Positions 1-11,210 of a stretch of DNA of 64,000 nucleotides are shown here, in pieces (position 1 is the first letter of the stretch; each line of letters opens with the position of its first letter). The stretch comes from Plazaster borealis (Eukaryota; Echinodermata; Asteroidea; Forcipulatida; Labidiasteridae). The position numbers and the translations under genes are program-made. A model generated the notes under the pieces. That model saw only the letters and a list, made by a program, of their open reading frames with translations. It did no database searches and had not been told where the DNA came from. The stretch lies in NCBI GenBank assembly GCA_021014325.1, contig CM037463.1:24422526-24486525 (forward strand). The letters run 5' to 3'.

Positions 1-266
1 TACAAACGGACCAGTTCATTAATGTCCGATGGCATCATGCAAGTTTAAAGAGCACTTGTATAAGAGGTTCTGCTTATAAAGAGTATACTCTGAAGTCCCG
101 AATCTCATTTCTGCTTTGTGTTTCTTTGTTTTGTTGTCCTCTTATAGAAACGTTCCTGTTATAAAGAGGTATTTGAGCCAGTCCCAGCGATCTTGTTATA
201 ACGAGAGTCATCTGTACTTTATTAACATCTTATAGAATAACGTTTTTAAACATTTTGTCTTTGCAG

Positions 267-461
267 GTATTTTTCTGGACCCACAAGATCTGTTACCTTC
301 TCTTTTGGTTCCTGCTCATTATACACGCGCCAAGATTTTGGTACTGGTTCGTAGGTCCCGCCATTTGTTTAGTCTTAGAGAAGGTTGGTGAGATGAAGAT
401 CGTCAAGACGATTCGATTTGGAAAAACGTACATCAAGGAAGTAAACTTACTTCCATCTGGC
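267..461 (+). CDS. NOX5: NOX5 gene 1 exon: last haem helix and start of dehydrogenase domain
   Basis: Acceptor ttgcag before 267, donor gtaagt at 462; 65 codons, phase 0 at both ends. Contains the histidine pair H-x13-H of the haem-binding helix and the conserved end EVNLLPSG. About three quarters identical in bases to the paralogous exon 18680-18874. Confidence 0.93.
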
Positions 462-3400
462 GTAAGTATTGGTGTCAAAGCTAGCTCCATAGCATGCAAT
501 TATTGAGTTACATGTCGTTGTCAATCTTAAATTAGTAAATTCTTTCGGGTACACAACGTCTTAATTTCTTCCAGGAAGAAGTGGTAGCTTCGGAGACATT
601 CATTTAATTTGTTCTCAAAATTTCGACTATAGTTCGCTGTAGTCTCTAGGTGACAAAATGTCTAAAGCTGTTCTATACTCGGTTCTTTATTGTCTTGTTT
701 CGTTTGTATACTTGAATTATACACTTGCCTTTCTTTGTTTTAACCCCATGTGCCTTTTAACCAGTGTCTGTATGACAGACACACAACGCTGGAAAACATA
801 ATGTGCTTCTCTTCAGCTAGGTTTATTAATCGGCGACCAGTGCATTAATACCACGGTAGCCGATTTGAAACATCCGACATTATTGAAACTTTCATATACT
901 GAGACAAAATTTGTAATATTTTGCAGGTGACCCACTTGGTCTTGCCGAGACCACGGCATTTCAAGTACAAAGCAGGCGACTACATCTTCATCCAAATTCC
1001 TGGTCTGGCGCCCCACGAGTGGCACCCGTTTACAATAAGCAGTGCTCCGGAGCAAATCGGTGTGTTATCAAACTTTATATCAATGGAAATTGTTTAAATT
1101 TAAGTTTCTTCTGCATGGATAGTCGATCTACTGGGTTATCTTTAATTGTAAAGGAGGCTGTGACGTCACTATAAGAAAAGAAAATGGTTGACTTATTAGA
1201 ATCTTTAGGATTATAAAGGTTATGGTGAAAGTAAATAACAAGAAGCACAAGACAGTGTAATATTTGAATTGATATTGTGGAAGGGTAAACCTATTAGTCC
1301 AAAAATTAATCACCCCACAAGCTTACCTGGTAAAAAGAAGCCCTGCAGCTGTTGATAATGTATACCATTTTGAGAAACGAGTCCCTTCAGTTTTCCAGTT
1401 ATGCCTGATTAACAAGACCCCCCCCTTTTAAAGGGTGTGCATTACATTGGTAAGAGTAAAAATATAAATATTCACAGATTGCATTGCTATGTATAAAGAT
1501 GGTCATGGTGGGAAACTCCCTTTGAAATATTTTTGCTTGAAATGCAATAGTTTTTGAGAAATTAGTAAAATAATTGGTTTTGATCTTGCAAGTCCAAAAC
1601 TCAATGTTTGAAAACAGTGAAAACATTTAAGATTTTTTCCCATTGTTTTCTCGTGACTGCAATGAACGATTGAGCTTAAACTTTCACAGGTTTGTTAGGC
1701 TAAGTGTCACATCAGGTGTGGATACTGGTCTTTGACAATTACCGATGTTACGCATGTGCTTTAAAAGTAAACTGAGGTAAGAACAGTATTTTTTATTTTC
1801 ACTCTGCCTGTAGAAACCATCTCGGTCCATATCCGCTCTGCCGGCAACTGGACGAAGAGGATTTATCACCTTTTTGACGTCATGACGTCACCGTCACGCT
1901 CCATCAAGCGCGGTAGTATCAGCGTCAATAATTTACAAGGCACTAACCAGGGGAACGTTAACATGGGATTTGAATTGTCACCACTGGATGGGGATGAAGA
2001 GTCTAACGTCGTCAAGGTAGAAGAGTTCGAGGTTGACCATTTAGGGATCAACGGATCTGTTCAGGACTTGTCTGATTATGAGTCAGATTTTGACGAGGAT
2101 GAGGTGCGCCCTGTCTTGACGATCCGACGAGTCAGCTACCAGCCTCCAGAAGAGCTGCCCTCGGCAGATTGGAAAATGGCGCACGGTGCTTCGACTATTA
2201 TTGAGGAAGAGGAGGAAGATGAAGGGCGAGAGGAAGAGGAGGAAGATGAAGGGCGAGAGGAGGAGACGGAGATGAAAGAAAACGGGAAGTTGAAAGGGGA
2301 GGGAAACGAGGAAATAGAGGACGCAGCGGAGGAAAGAAAGGATGAGGAAGAAGTAAAGGTGGAGCTGGATGTGGAGGGCAATGAAGAGGAATTGGCAAAA
2401 GTGGAGGAAAACGACGAGGAAAAAGTGGATGTGGAGAAACATGAGGAGGAGGAAGGCGAGGAAAATAAGGATGAGGAGGATGAGCAGGCAGCTGGGGAGT
2501 TGGAGAAGAAGCCCACCTATACAAATGGACACCGGGCCGCTTCTGATGTAGCTGAACTCAATTTAGGAAAAGATGTGAGTTGACAACCAAACTTATTAAT
2601 ATAATTAGTCAGGTGGTTTCTTTCTTCATCAATCTAAATCCAGTATCACCTTCACGCCAATTACTAACTTGGAAAAAACATTTGGAAAACCATTTGTCAT
2701 GTAGACTTATGTTTTGCTTGCAAAGGTTGGGATTAGTTTAAATAATGTATAATATGATATAGGTTTAGGCTTCGGAATGCCTTCATCTAAAGCTTTGCCT
2801 TGACCATAATCAGTTACTCGCATATATCATGTTTTTTCTTTGCTCAAACATTAATATTTGACTATTTTCGTTTTGAAGAGCACTTCAGTGACGGTAGAGT
2901 TCGAACCAACCTCGCCAAGCTCCGTAAAACTACCACCCAATGCTTCTTACAACTATGATCGACGCAAAAGCAAGCCCCACGTTAAGCCGAATTTCAAATT
3001 TGATTTGAACACCAGTGGCAGAATACGAGTAAGTAAATAGTACATGTGGACTGAGATGGGGTCGGAAGGCGAAGTTAGATTGGAGAAGTGGTGATTGACT
3101 TTAAGTTCAGGTTTTGGTGAAGTCGTACTCTTGAACAAAAGTTGTTGTTAGTTCTATCACCCACTTTTCGTATAAGCACAATTACACTTGTTGTGGTTGG
3201 TTCCTTTATTATTTAGATTTTGCTCTGATAAATTTGCCTTTCAACGTTTATGATATGAGTCCTAATAAAAATATCAGATCTGATTTAGCCCATGCACTCA
3301 TAGACAACGCAAGGCACATATCTTTGAATTGGTTTGAAAGAATTTTGGAGCACTTACCAAAACTTGCTTTCCTTTTTTGAAGGTTCATATCCAAGGACCG

Positions 3401-5368
3401 TACGGTACCCCCAGCACCAGTATCTTCCACTCAGATCATGCAGTGATGATTGGAGCAGGAATTGGTGTTACTCCCTACGCTTCCATTCTCCAATCCATCA
3501 TGTACAGACATCGTAACATCCTCACCGAATGCCCAAACTGCAACCACTCGTGGGTCGATTCGGAGAGACAGAAGCGCGCCCTCAGGGTCAAAAAGGTTTG
3601 TTCCGCATGTCTTTATGGTTGTTGAATGAATTGAACTTAGGCTGCGTTCATCCAGTGTAGGATGTAGCCCTTCTCATGAAAACGCCATTCACCTCTATTT
3701 ATTGCTGTTCTTGTCCATACTGTTCCTTCATAAGATCTTATGTCACCCCTCCATCTTCTTCTTCGTCTGCTTCTTCTCCTTTTTCCCGTCCTTGGTTGCC
3801 ACTCCATTAGTCTTGTTGTCCATCTGTTGTCTGTTCTTCAGGCCATGCCCACCTCCATTTATCCTGTTTTATTTCCCTCATGATGTCTGTAACTCCTGTT
3901 TTCTTTTGCATTTCTGTACATGTGACTCTGTCTCTGATTGAGATGTGTAGCATGTGTCTTTCCATTGCTCATTAAGTTTCATGGTAAATAATATCACCCA
4001 CAAGCAAGGCGATACAAATAATGTGCATTAAGATATAACATGTCTCATCTTACCAACTGAACTGGTTCATCAGAAATTAGGTGTTTTTATGGGGTATATT
4101 TTACAGTTTTGTAAATAAAGGCAAAATGCGGATTAGCACCAGCTTTCATTTAATCATACATTCTAAAGAAGGCACCTGCATAGAAAGGTCCATAAAGGAA
4201 CGACACTTTAGAGTATGTTAATCATGGGAAATATAATGGGTGATTCCAGTATTTTGAAAATATTTTGAAAGTTGAAACTGATGAATCTGGATTTTGAACC
4301 TTCCCCTGTCATGCCAGGTCGATTTTATATGGATGAACCGAAACTACATGGCCTTTGAATGGTTCGTGGACATGCTGTTACATCTGGAGAGCCAACAGAG
4401 TGAGTACTCATTGGATCGATTCCTGGACATTCATCTCTTCATGACCGGTATGAAACGATTTGACCTGAAGAATATCGGCCTCCAGATGGCGCTAGACTTA
4501 GTCCACGAGAGGGAAAACCGTGATATACTGACGGGACTCCGGACCAAACTGCAGGCAGGAAGACCTGACTGGGAAAAGGTAGAGTTCTTGTTAAGTCATT
4601 TACAGGATGTGGGAAACATGGTAAATTGTTTAGAAACATTCAATCATATTGAGTGGTTTCTTTAGTGGGGTTGTTCTTTAAAGGTATCGTACACGTTTGG
4701 TAATGACTTAAAACAAATATTAGCATAAAAAACTTACTTGGTAACAAGCAACGGAGAGCTGTTGATAGTATAAAACATAGTAGGAAACGACTCCCTCTGA
4801 AGTAACGTAGTTTTTGAGAAAGAGGTAATTTCTCACTAAAATAATAAAAACTTCTTGCAAGAAGTTTTTATTCCTATCTGAAAGCACACAAATTTGTACA
4901 ACAAGGGTGTTTTTTCTTTCATCATTTTCTTGCAACTTCGATGACCAATTGAGCGCAAAATTTCACAGGCTTGCTATTTTATGCATATGTTGGGATACAC
5001 CAAGTGAGAACACTGGTCTTTGACAATTTCCAAACGTGTTCAGTGCCTTTAACAACCGCTTGCATTCCTCAAAACATGGTCATGAAACAAAGATTGTTAA
5101 ACAATCGAATGGTAGCCATACACGTACACGAATTAATAGATCCCTAATGGTTTTAGATTCAAGATTCAAGATTCTTCATACTGTGAAAGTTGACTCTAAA
5201 AGCATTAATTTGTGTCATTTTCTTCATCTTCTGCAGCTATTTAAAAAGATCAAATCTGAGAACAAAGGTAAGGTGTCTGTGTTCTTCTGCGGAGCGCCAG
5301 CTCTAGGAGCAGTCATCAGAAACCACTGTGATACCTTCGGCTTCAATTTCCACAAAGAGAGCTTCTAA
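267..5368 (+). CDS. NOX5: NOX5-like NADPH oxidase, gene 1 (3' seven exons; 5' end outside window)
   Basis: Spliced exons 267-461, 927-1059, 1814-2574, 2879-3028, 3383-3595, 4318-4578 and 5237-5368 keep one frame to a TAA stop and encode the last 614 residues. NOX5 oxidases pass electrons from cytosolic NADPH via FAD and two haems to oxygen, making superoxide. Seen here: the last haem-helix region (WTHKICY...IIHAPRF), FAD-binding HPFTISSAP, an FNR-like stretch HIRSAGNWTKR, the NADPH motifs GPYGTP, GAGIGVTPYASIL and CGAPAL, and the C-terminal aromatic end KESF. The EF-hands and first membrane helices would lie upstream of base 1. A long acidic insert separates the FAD and NADPH lobes, much larger than the insert of vertebrate NOX5. 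Tandem paralogue of the gene at 13869-23741. Family call is firm; calcium control of this copy is inferred because its EF-hand exons are not in the window. Confidence 0.93.
462..926 (+). other. Intron, no recognisable feature
   Basis: Intron of NOX5 gene 1 between the last haem-helix exon and the FAD exon. I see no gene, repeat array or inverted repeat in it. Confidence 0.6.
927..1059 (+). CDS. NOX5: NOX5 gene 1 exon: FAD-binding motif
   Basis: Acceptor ttgcag, donor gtgtgt; 133 bp, leaving phase 1. Encodes the FAD-binding motif HEWHPFTISSAPEQ, where the HPFTIS histidine-proline-phenylalanine contacts FAD in this family. Confidence 0.93.
1430..1762. mobile_element. MITE, family C, in NOX5 gene 1 intron
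   Basis: Starts AAAGGGTGTGCATTACATTG and ends in an imperfect inverted copy (...CGATGTTACGCATGTGCTTT). Its body matches the element at 11211-11551 (shared words: AAAGATGGTCATGGT, TTTTCTC.TGACT). It also shares the subterminal TGGTCTTTGACAATTACC with family A, so A and C are probably one superfamily. No coding capacity. Confidence 0.75.
1814..2574 (+). CDS. NOX5: NOX5 gene 1 exon: FNR stretch plus Glu-rich regulatory insert
   Basis: Acceptor cctgtag, donor gtgagt; 761 bp, phase 1 to 0. Opens with TISVHIRSAGNWTKRIYHLF, which fixes the frame, then leaves the oxidase fold. Roughly the last 120 residues are dominated by Glu with Asp and Lys, including a tandem 9-residue repeat around 2205-2270 (EEEEEDEGR twice). 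Gene 2 has a shorter, non-repetitive segment here. Likely disordered and surface exposed; a role in regulation is inference from the position of the equivalent regulatory insert in human NOX5. Confidence 0.88.
2879..3028 (+). CDS. NOX5: NOX5 gene 1 exon: end of regulatory insert
   Basis: Acceptor ttttgaag, donor gtaagt; exactly 50 codons, phase 0. Ends in TSGRIR, which joins VHIQGPYG in the next exon; gene 2 ends the same exon with KGRIR. An alternative acceptor two bases downstream would break the frame, so 2879 was chosen. Confidence 0.85.
3029..3382 (+). other. Intron, no recognisable feature
   Basis: Intron of NOX5 gene 1; nothing beyond splice signals noted. Confidence 0.6.
3383..3595 (+). 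CDS. NOX5: NOX5 gene 1 exon: NADPH-binding motifs
   Basis: 71 codons, phase 0. Carries GPYGTP and the dinucleotide-binding glycine motif GAGIGVTPYASIL, then MYRHRN and a CPNCNHSW pair of cysteines. Differs from the gene 2 exon 22758-22970 at only a handful of bases in 213. Confidence 0.95.
3596..4317 (+). other. Pyrimidine-rich intron
   Basis: Intron of NOX5 gene 1. Bases around 3700-3960 are rich in C and T and by chance leave a 79-codon open frame; it resembles no protein I know and is not called as a gene. Confidence 0.6.
4318..4578 (+). CDS. NOX5: NOX5 gene 1 exon: NADPH-binding lobe
   Basis: Acceptor catgccag, donor gtagag; 87 codons, phase 0. Encodes VDFIWMNRNYMAFEWFVDML and GLQMALDL, the central part of the NADPH lobe, ending GRPDWEK. 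Near-identical to 23170-23430 in gene 2. Confidence 0.95.
4680..5050. mobile_element. MITE, family A, copy 1
   Basis: About 370 bp, from AAAGGTATCGTACACGTTTGG to the inverted end CCAAACGTGTTCAGTGCCTTT. The interior holds a small palindrome CTTCTTGCAAGAAG and the words AGTAACGTAGTTTTTGAGAA and GAAAGCACACAAATTTGTAC shared by all seven copies in this window. Non-coding. Sits in the last intron of NOX5 gene 1. Confidence 0.88.
5237..5368 (+). CDS. NOX5: NOX5 gene 1 terminal exon
   Basis: Acceptor cttctgcag; 43 codons plus TAA at 5366-5368. Contains KGKVSVFFCGAPAL (NADPH-binding CG-P motif) and the conserved C-terminus KESF. A possible AATAAA signal lies near 5528, about 160 bp downstream. Confidence 0.94.
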   Translation, partial: LFKKIKSENKGKVSVFFCGAPALGAVIRNHCDTFGFNFHKESF

Positions 5369-5479
5369 GATACTCAGCATCATGTCGTAGACAAAAGAAA
5401 AAATCTGCTTTTATACCTTGTATAACTTTCTTTATAAAAAGAAAAGCCATCATCAACCAATCAATCATACAAAATGTAT

Positions 5480-5790
5480 AAAGCGCCTAAATGAAAGGTT
5501 TGCTCAAAGGCGCTGAGGCACAGAAGAAATAAATAAGTCATTGATGGTAGGCCTCCTGAAACAAGTGGGCTTTCAGAAGTGTCTTAAAATGTGTTGAAGG
5601 ATGTTGTGTCCCTGATGTGATTTGGAAGTTTATTCCAGAGTTTGGGTCCATAGACTGAGAAGGCTCTATCAGTAAAAGTGATGTGATTCGTTTTTGGCAC
5701 AACAAAGTATGGTGAACAGGAGCTAGTAGATCGAAGTTGCCTCCGTTCAGCACCATCTTGCAGCATGTCCATGATGTAATCAAAAACAAA
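5480..5790 (-). mobile_element. 3' end of a CR1/L2-type non-LTR retrotransposon
   Basis: On the minus strand this reads RRQLRSTSSCSPYFVVP..., then DRAFSVYGPKLWNKLP and NHIRDTTSF, then after a frameshift FKTLLKAHLF: the typical C-terminus of LINE reverse-transcriptase polyproteins. Beyond the stop the tail has GCGCCTTTGAGCA...GCGCTTTATACA, like many CR1/L2 3' ends. 5'-truncated and frameshifted, so dead. Confidence 0.8.
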
Positions 5791-5882
5791 ACAAAAACAC
5801 CCCAAAACAAAACAAGGACCATTAAACAAACAAACAAACAAACAAATAAACAAACAAACAAACAAAAACAAACAAACACCCC
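5787..5882. repeat. (AAAC)n-like microsatellite
   Basis: A-rich simple repeat of AAAC/AAACA units next to the LINE fragment. It causes chance open frames on the minus strand. Confidence 0.85.
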
Positions 5883-6919
5883 AACGAGCTTCAAAATTAA
5901 GTTATACTACATCTAGGCCTTATACGAAAATCCTGCTTGAGTGGTTTAGTCTTTATGTGAGGACAAATTTGCTGACATAAATCCCTCCGAGCTGGCACGG
6001 GAAACATTTACATGCTGGACCCACTGGGCGCGCTTGAGAGGCACGGGTAAATAATTGTGTTTGTGGGCACAATACCCACACACTAAAGATTGAAGCATTC
6101 TGGAAATTTACACATTAGTTCACCACTAATTTTCAAAACAGTACATTTCGAAAGGATTAAGTTTTTGTGCACACAATAGGATTTTTGTGAACACGTTATA
6201 ATGTGACCCAGCTTTCCCACACTATTTGTCAACCTCTGAGTTCCCTCACCCAGAAATCACTACTGTATATGAAAGAAGGGTGTTTAAAGGTGGTTAACAA
6301 AATAAAATCAGCGGAATTGGTCCACTCATTTTGTAGTTATTAAACAAAGTATAAAGCTGGTACTTCCGCCCGCGCCCCTCGGCTGCTCGGAGGAACGTTG
6401 TACCTTATCTTGATTCAAGGAGATTAAACACACCTGGAAGCACACTACCAATAATTATTACCAATTGGTTGTACCGTATCTTGATTTGTAGAGAGTAAGC
6501 ATGCCACTTCCAACAATTTTGCTGTACATATCTAGCCTTCGAAATTTTCGGTTTAATTAAGTAAAACTTGAACAGTTATCCTCTATTGTTTCGTTTAATT
6601 ACAAAGAATCTCACAGAAATGACAAATTGTCTCCATGAAGTAAGCAATAAATTAAAATGTGCCAATTATAACGTTTTTCTTTTTACTTTCGGTTCCAGTG
6701 AAGAAATTAACAGTAGTACTTTTTAAAATTTTTATTATTATTATTTTGTTAACTTTTTTTAATCCAAGAAATATTAAATATATTTCTCTCGGCATTATAA
6801 ACTTGAAAAACATTTTTAATGAGTAGAATTAGTTTATATCCTGGATATATTTTTCGATGTGTATATATTTTTAAGTTTTTGATATAATAAAAATAAAATA
6901 AAGATCTAGAATGTTCCTT
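5883..6919. other. Intergenic, no recognisable feature
   Basis: AT-rich spacer between the LINE end and a MITE. No gene, RNA or repeat array recognised. Confidence 0.6.
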
Positions 6920-7302
6920 AAAGGGACTGTACACGTTTGGTAATTACTCATAAAATTAATGGCATTAGAAACTTACTTGGTAAGAAGTACAGCAGCTTCT
7001 GATATAGTATAAAGCATTTTGAGGAACATTTCACCTTGAAGTAATGTGGTTATGGAAAAAGATTTTATCCCCAACAATTGGAATCTGAGAAGAGTTTCTG
7101 TAAGAAACGTTTCTCAGATTGTGTATTCCAATTGCAGATTATTCTTCCTGCGTAAACATAACCGCTCCAGTTTTTCAGCAATATCTCAAAACCGCTACCA
7201 CCTTTTGAAATGAAATTTTCACAGGTTAGTTTTATGGTATATATCTAAAACTATATAGGGTTTAAACATGGGTTCCAATTACCAAACGTATACAATCCCT
7301 TT
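6920..7302. mobile_element. MITE, family B, copy 1
   Basis: Ends AAAGGGACTGTACACGTTTGG and ...CCAAACGTATACAATCCCTTT are inverted copies. The interior has a palindromic stretch around GAATCTGAGAAG...TTTCTCAGATTG. Matches 15026-15415 in inverted orientation. The end sequence resembles family A but the body differs. Confidence 0.82.
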
Positions 7303-7436
7303 AAGCTATTGGACACTTGTAAATCCTCTGGTTTAGACGGGTTAACTGCAAAGTTGTATCAGTTGTTGTGGACGCTCATCAAAGATGACTTTTTCGGAAG
7401 TGTTAACAAAATTGTTGCATTTTGTTCACTCTAAAA

Positions 7437-7651
7437 ACTCCCGGGTCATGACCTGGATCCCGGGGGACCTGGCCCATTTCTGGGTCAGTGTGACCTGGAG
7501 TCTGTGTTAAAATGACCCAGAAATTAGTCAGACTGACGCATAATCCGAGTTAAAATCCCATTTATTAACCAGTTTCCGGGTCAGCCTGACCCAGCAATGG
7601 GCCAGGTCCCCTGGGACCAGAATGATTCTACCCCGAAGGTTTTTAGGGTGC
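7437..7651. mobile_element. MITE, family E (CACTCTAAAAACTC ends), copy 1
   Basis: Begins CACTCTAAAAACTCCCGGG and ends GAAGGTTTTTAGGGTGCA, an inverted match. Inside are further inverted GGGTCA/TGACCC words. Related copies at 27821-28069, 31537-31784 and 37010-37142. Confidence 0.75.
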
Positions 7652-7904
7652 AGATTATAAGACATTTTAAGGATTCCTAACCCTGTTAGTGGGCTTATCT
7701 CTTGGTCAACATACTGAGAATCGATTCATTATTAGCATAACAAAATGTGGTATTTTGGGGGACCATCAGATCATGAATATTCTATCTGTAACTCTGCAAG
7801 ACTGATCTTGAAGAATGGAGAAAGGCTAGGTCTGCTATTTAAACAAATTCGTCCTTCAAACATAAAAAAAGGTGACGCTCAACGTTTTCTAGACACGAAT
7901 CCTT

Positions 7905-8276
7905 AAAGGCATCGTACACGTTTGGAAATTGTCAAAGACCAGTGTTCTCACTTGGTGTATCCCAACATAAGCATAAAATAACAAGCCTGTGAAAATTTGG
8001 GCTCAATTGGTCATCGAAGTTGCAAGAAAATGATGAAAGAAAAAACACCCTTGTTGTACAAATTTGTGTGCTTTCAGATGTAGGAATAAAATCTTCTTGC
8101 AAGAAGTTTTTATTATTTTAGTGAGAAATTACCTCTTTCTCATAAACTACGTTACTTCAGAGGGAGTCGTTTCTCACAATGTTTTATACTATCAACAGCT
8201 CTCTGTTGCTCGTTACCAAGTCAGTTTTTATGCTAATATATATTTTGAGTAATTACTAAACGTGTACGATACCTTT
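7905..8276. mobile_element. MITE, family A, copy 2
   Basis: Full length, opposite orientation to copy 1; ends AAAGGCATCGTACACGTTTGG and CGTGTACGATACCTTT. Non-coding. Confidence 0.88.
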
Positions 8277-8557
8277 AAACCGCTGATAATAACAGCCATG
8301 TTAAAACTTCTGCCGTTGATCATTACTGGGTTGATTAGTCATAGACTCTGATGTCAACATTTGGGATGGGGCTGTCCCCTCATAGGACCCAAAGATAAAA
8401 ACTAGTTGTTTAAAATATTAAGCATAAAATCCGATCCACTTATCAAAGATAAACTTTTTTAATTCGGCATTACTGAAGTGTTTACTCTATACGAGACCAA
8501 TGAGCACATACTTGTATTGAATGTAAATATTGTAATGATGACGCATGGCTCTCTTGT

Positions 8558-8642
8558 CGTGTCTCGGCTAAGCGGAAGGACTCGAGCTCTGGTGTTTCTG
8601 ATCAGCAGAGTGTGGGTTCGAGTCCTGGTCGTGGCACACGTC
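8558..8642 (+). mobile_element. tRNA-derived SINE, head part (interrupted)
   Basis: tRNA-Leu-like head: CAGAGTGTGGGTTCGAGTCC carries a polymerase III B box. The rest of the SINE resumes at 9166 after a 523-bp insert. Confidence 0.75.
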
Positions 8643-9165
8643 GTCACGCGTACCACGAAGTTACCTATCGTTATCAAAGCCCCCAAAAACGTGTTTCGAG
8701 AAAATCGCGATTGAAGTTGCACTATTTTTCAAACTGCTGTTTCGGAGTCTGCTGACTATTTCAATTCAATTTTTCAAGACAAAAAGCAAGCTGAATACTT
8801 TATTCGTACATAACTGCCAGTGTGTTTTCATTACTGCAACCATTTTAATTAGTAATTAATTCCTAAACACATATGTCACTTCGTGAAAATGTAAATGATA
8901 CACACGCGCGCCGAACTGTGCCGTAGCGCTTTGTATATCATTGGTAAAGTGGCGCGTCGAGATAGGTCACTTCGTGAAAATACAAAACGGCAAATCTAGT
9001 GATCGTCGTTTTTACTAATTAGTGTAATTTTGAAACTATGACGTATTAGGCATTGAAACTTGCTGAAAATGTTAACAGTAATGAGTATATTAATAATTTG
9101 AACAAAACCCGATTTGCAAAAAACTATAATTTTTTTCAGATAGGTCACTTTGTGGTACGCGTGAC
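8643..9165. mobile_element. Inverted-repeat element inserted into a SINE
   Basis: Terminal inverted repeats of about 27 bp: starts GTCACGCGTACCACGAAGTT and ends ACTTTGTGGTACGCGTGAC. It splits the SINE 8558-8642/9166-9345, so it is younger than that SINE. Internal GGTCACTTCGTGAAAAT words recur. No coding region. Confidence 0.78.
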
Positions 9166-9345
9166 ATAGTTGCTCTGTCCTTCGGATGGGACATTAAGCC
9201 GTAGGTCCCATGTACCATAATTGGTAGTGCACGTAAAAGAACCAAAAACACTTATCGTGGGGTTAACTCTGGTGTTTCTGGCTCAAATAGCAAGCACCTT
9301 TCCTTGCTTTCATCACCAGACATAATAATGTTATTAACAATAATA
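9166..9345 (+). mobile_element. tRNA-derived SINE, body part
   Basis: Contains TTCGGATGGGACATTAAGCC, the conserved body shared with the SINEs at 26460 and 54458, and ends in an AT-rich ATAATAATG tail. Continuation of 8558-8642. Confidence 0.75.
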
Positions 9346-9529
9346 AAAACATTGTTAAACAAATATTAAAATAATCATAATTTTTACTTATTCGAACGGA
9401 ATAAAATATTTGGTGTTAATATTAGGAATGATGTAGCTTTCCTCTTGATCGGTAAATTGCAAAGTATTTGAAATATTTGTTGTTATGGTGCCAGAAAAGG
9501 TTGTAACAATATTTTCTAATAAAAGTTAG

Positions 9530-9752
9530 CAGGGGCGGATCCAGGATTTTCCAAACGGGGGGGGGGGGGCGTGAAAATATACCAAGCAGCAAAATGATAA
9601 ATGAAGTTTGTTGCGCCTGCGTAACACAAAGCTTCCCCATTTCTCCCTCCCCTTCTCTCTCTCCCTCTTTTTTTCTTTTCTCTCTTTTTCCTTTTTTTTT
9701 TATATGAAAAAGGGGGGCGTGCGCCCCCACGCCCCCCCCGGATCCGCGCCTG
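9530..9752. mobile_element. MITE with CAGGGGCGGATCC ends and 5-bp duplication
   Basis: Left end CAGGGGCGGATCC, right end GGATCCGCGCCTG (imperfect inverted repeat), flanked on both sides by GTTAG (9525-9529 and 9753-9757), a 5-bp target duplication. Contains a G12 run and a CT-rich stretch. Non-coding. Confidence 0.78.
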
Positions 9753-10131
9753 GTTAGATATAGTTTACGTTCAGTGCTCATTTAGGTTTTGTTTAGGTTC
9801 TATAAATCGATAAGGTAATCGCCATTGTGCAAATTAATTTTGTACTATAGAATTTGTCATGTTTTTCATTTTCATTCTGTAATTTTCGTGTTCTCATTTA
9901 ATGTTTACTTTCGCCGCTGTGAATGTTTTTGAACGCAATAAACGGAGACATATATATCCACATGAAAAATATGTAGATATTGGCTATATGACAATGCTTG
10001 TTTGTGGCAGTCTGTTTGTGCCTTCCAACCGCTTGTAAAAATTCTCTACTATAAATGGCAGTCACCGTGTACAAAATACCAGTTATCATTTTAACCAATG
10101 AAAAGTCAAACGTGTGCAGCAAAACTTGTTT

Positions 10132-10503
10132 AAAGGCACTGAACACGTTTGGAGTGCCAAAGACCAGTATTCTCACTTGGTGTATCCCAACATATGCATA
10201 AAATAACAAGCCTGTGAAAATTTGGGCTCAATTGGGCATTGAAGTTGCAAGAAAATGATGACAGAAAAAACACCCTTGTTGTACAAATTTGTGTGCTTTC
10301 AGATAGGAATAAAAGGCTTCTTGCAAGAAGTCTTTTATTATTTTAGTGAGAAATTACCTCTTTCTCAAAAACTACGTTACTTCAGAGGGAGTCGTTTCTC
10401 ACAATATTTTATACTATCAACAGCTCCCCGTTGCTCGTTACCATTAGTAAGTTTTTATGCTAATATTTATTTTGAGTAATTACCAAAAGTGTACAGTGCC
10501 TTT
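10132..10503. mobile_element. MITE, family A, copy 3
   Basis: Full length; starts AAAGGCACTGAACACGTTTGG, ends AAGTGTACAGTGCCTTT. Confidence 0.87.
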
Positions 10504-11210
10504 AAACCTTTCTCTATGTTTAAACTACATAATACATAACTTGACGGTCGCCTTGTTTCAATGTTTTTTGAATTTTATTGAAAATATGGCGCGCTGTAAT
10601 TCTGACCTTTGATCTGTTCCACGTAACCTGAGCTCTACATCCGGTCCAAAAGTGGGATCGGAGCCGGATCAAGTTCTAGTGTAAACACGACACGGGATCT
10701 TGATCTGCGATCTTACAAAAATGCCGGATCTCAATCCATCAATCAGCTACGACTAATGCTGGTCAGCACCGTAACCTTGAAGAGAATCACTGAACAAATA
10801 TTGGCCTCCACTGAGCGTATGTGTCAACGTGGAGCAAAATGCAGTGGTTGCTTGTATAGGAACAACCCACATCCAACAATCAATATGACACGGGTAGCGT
10901 CCCAACAGAAAAGTTGCTGAATGTTCTCTGTTGGATCTGGATAACTATCAGTTGCTGAGTGGTTAAACTTTTGCCAGTGCGTCCGGGAATTTGTGTCAAT
11001 ATTCTTCGATCGAAAGACGATCTTAACGTACTTTTTGTATAACTCCACATCAAAGTATAATACCACTTAAAACGATGTCGGAGTCTTTCAGTAAAAAATC
11101 GAGAAGAAGCCGGCAACTGCACAAACGTAAAAGGTAAGCAGATGTGATCAATGCTGATTGTTCATAAATAGAAAGCTTACAACAGAAAATATATTGGCTA
11201 TTTTGTATTT
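10504..11210. other. Intergenic, no recognisable feature
   Basis: No gene seen. A short stretch near 10650-10740 repeats CCGGATC words without forming a clear element. Confidence 0.55.

Noticed and set aside
2083..2532. Three overlapping minus-strand open frames (Ser-, Leu- and Pro-rich)
   Set aside because: Antisense of the Glu-codon-rich NOX5 exon; composition explains the lack of stops.
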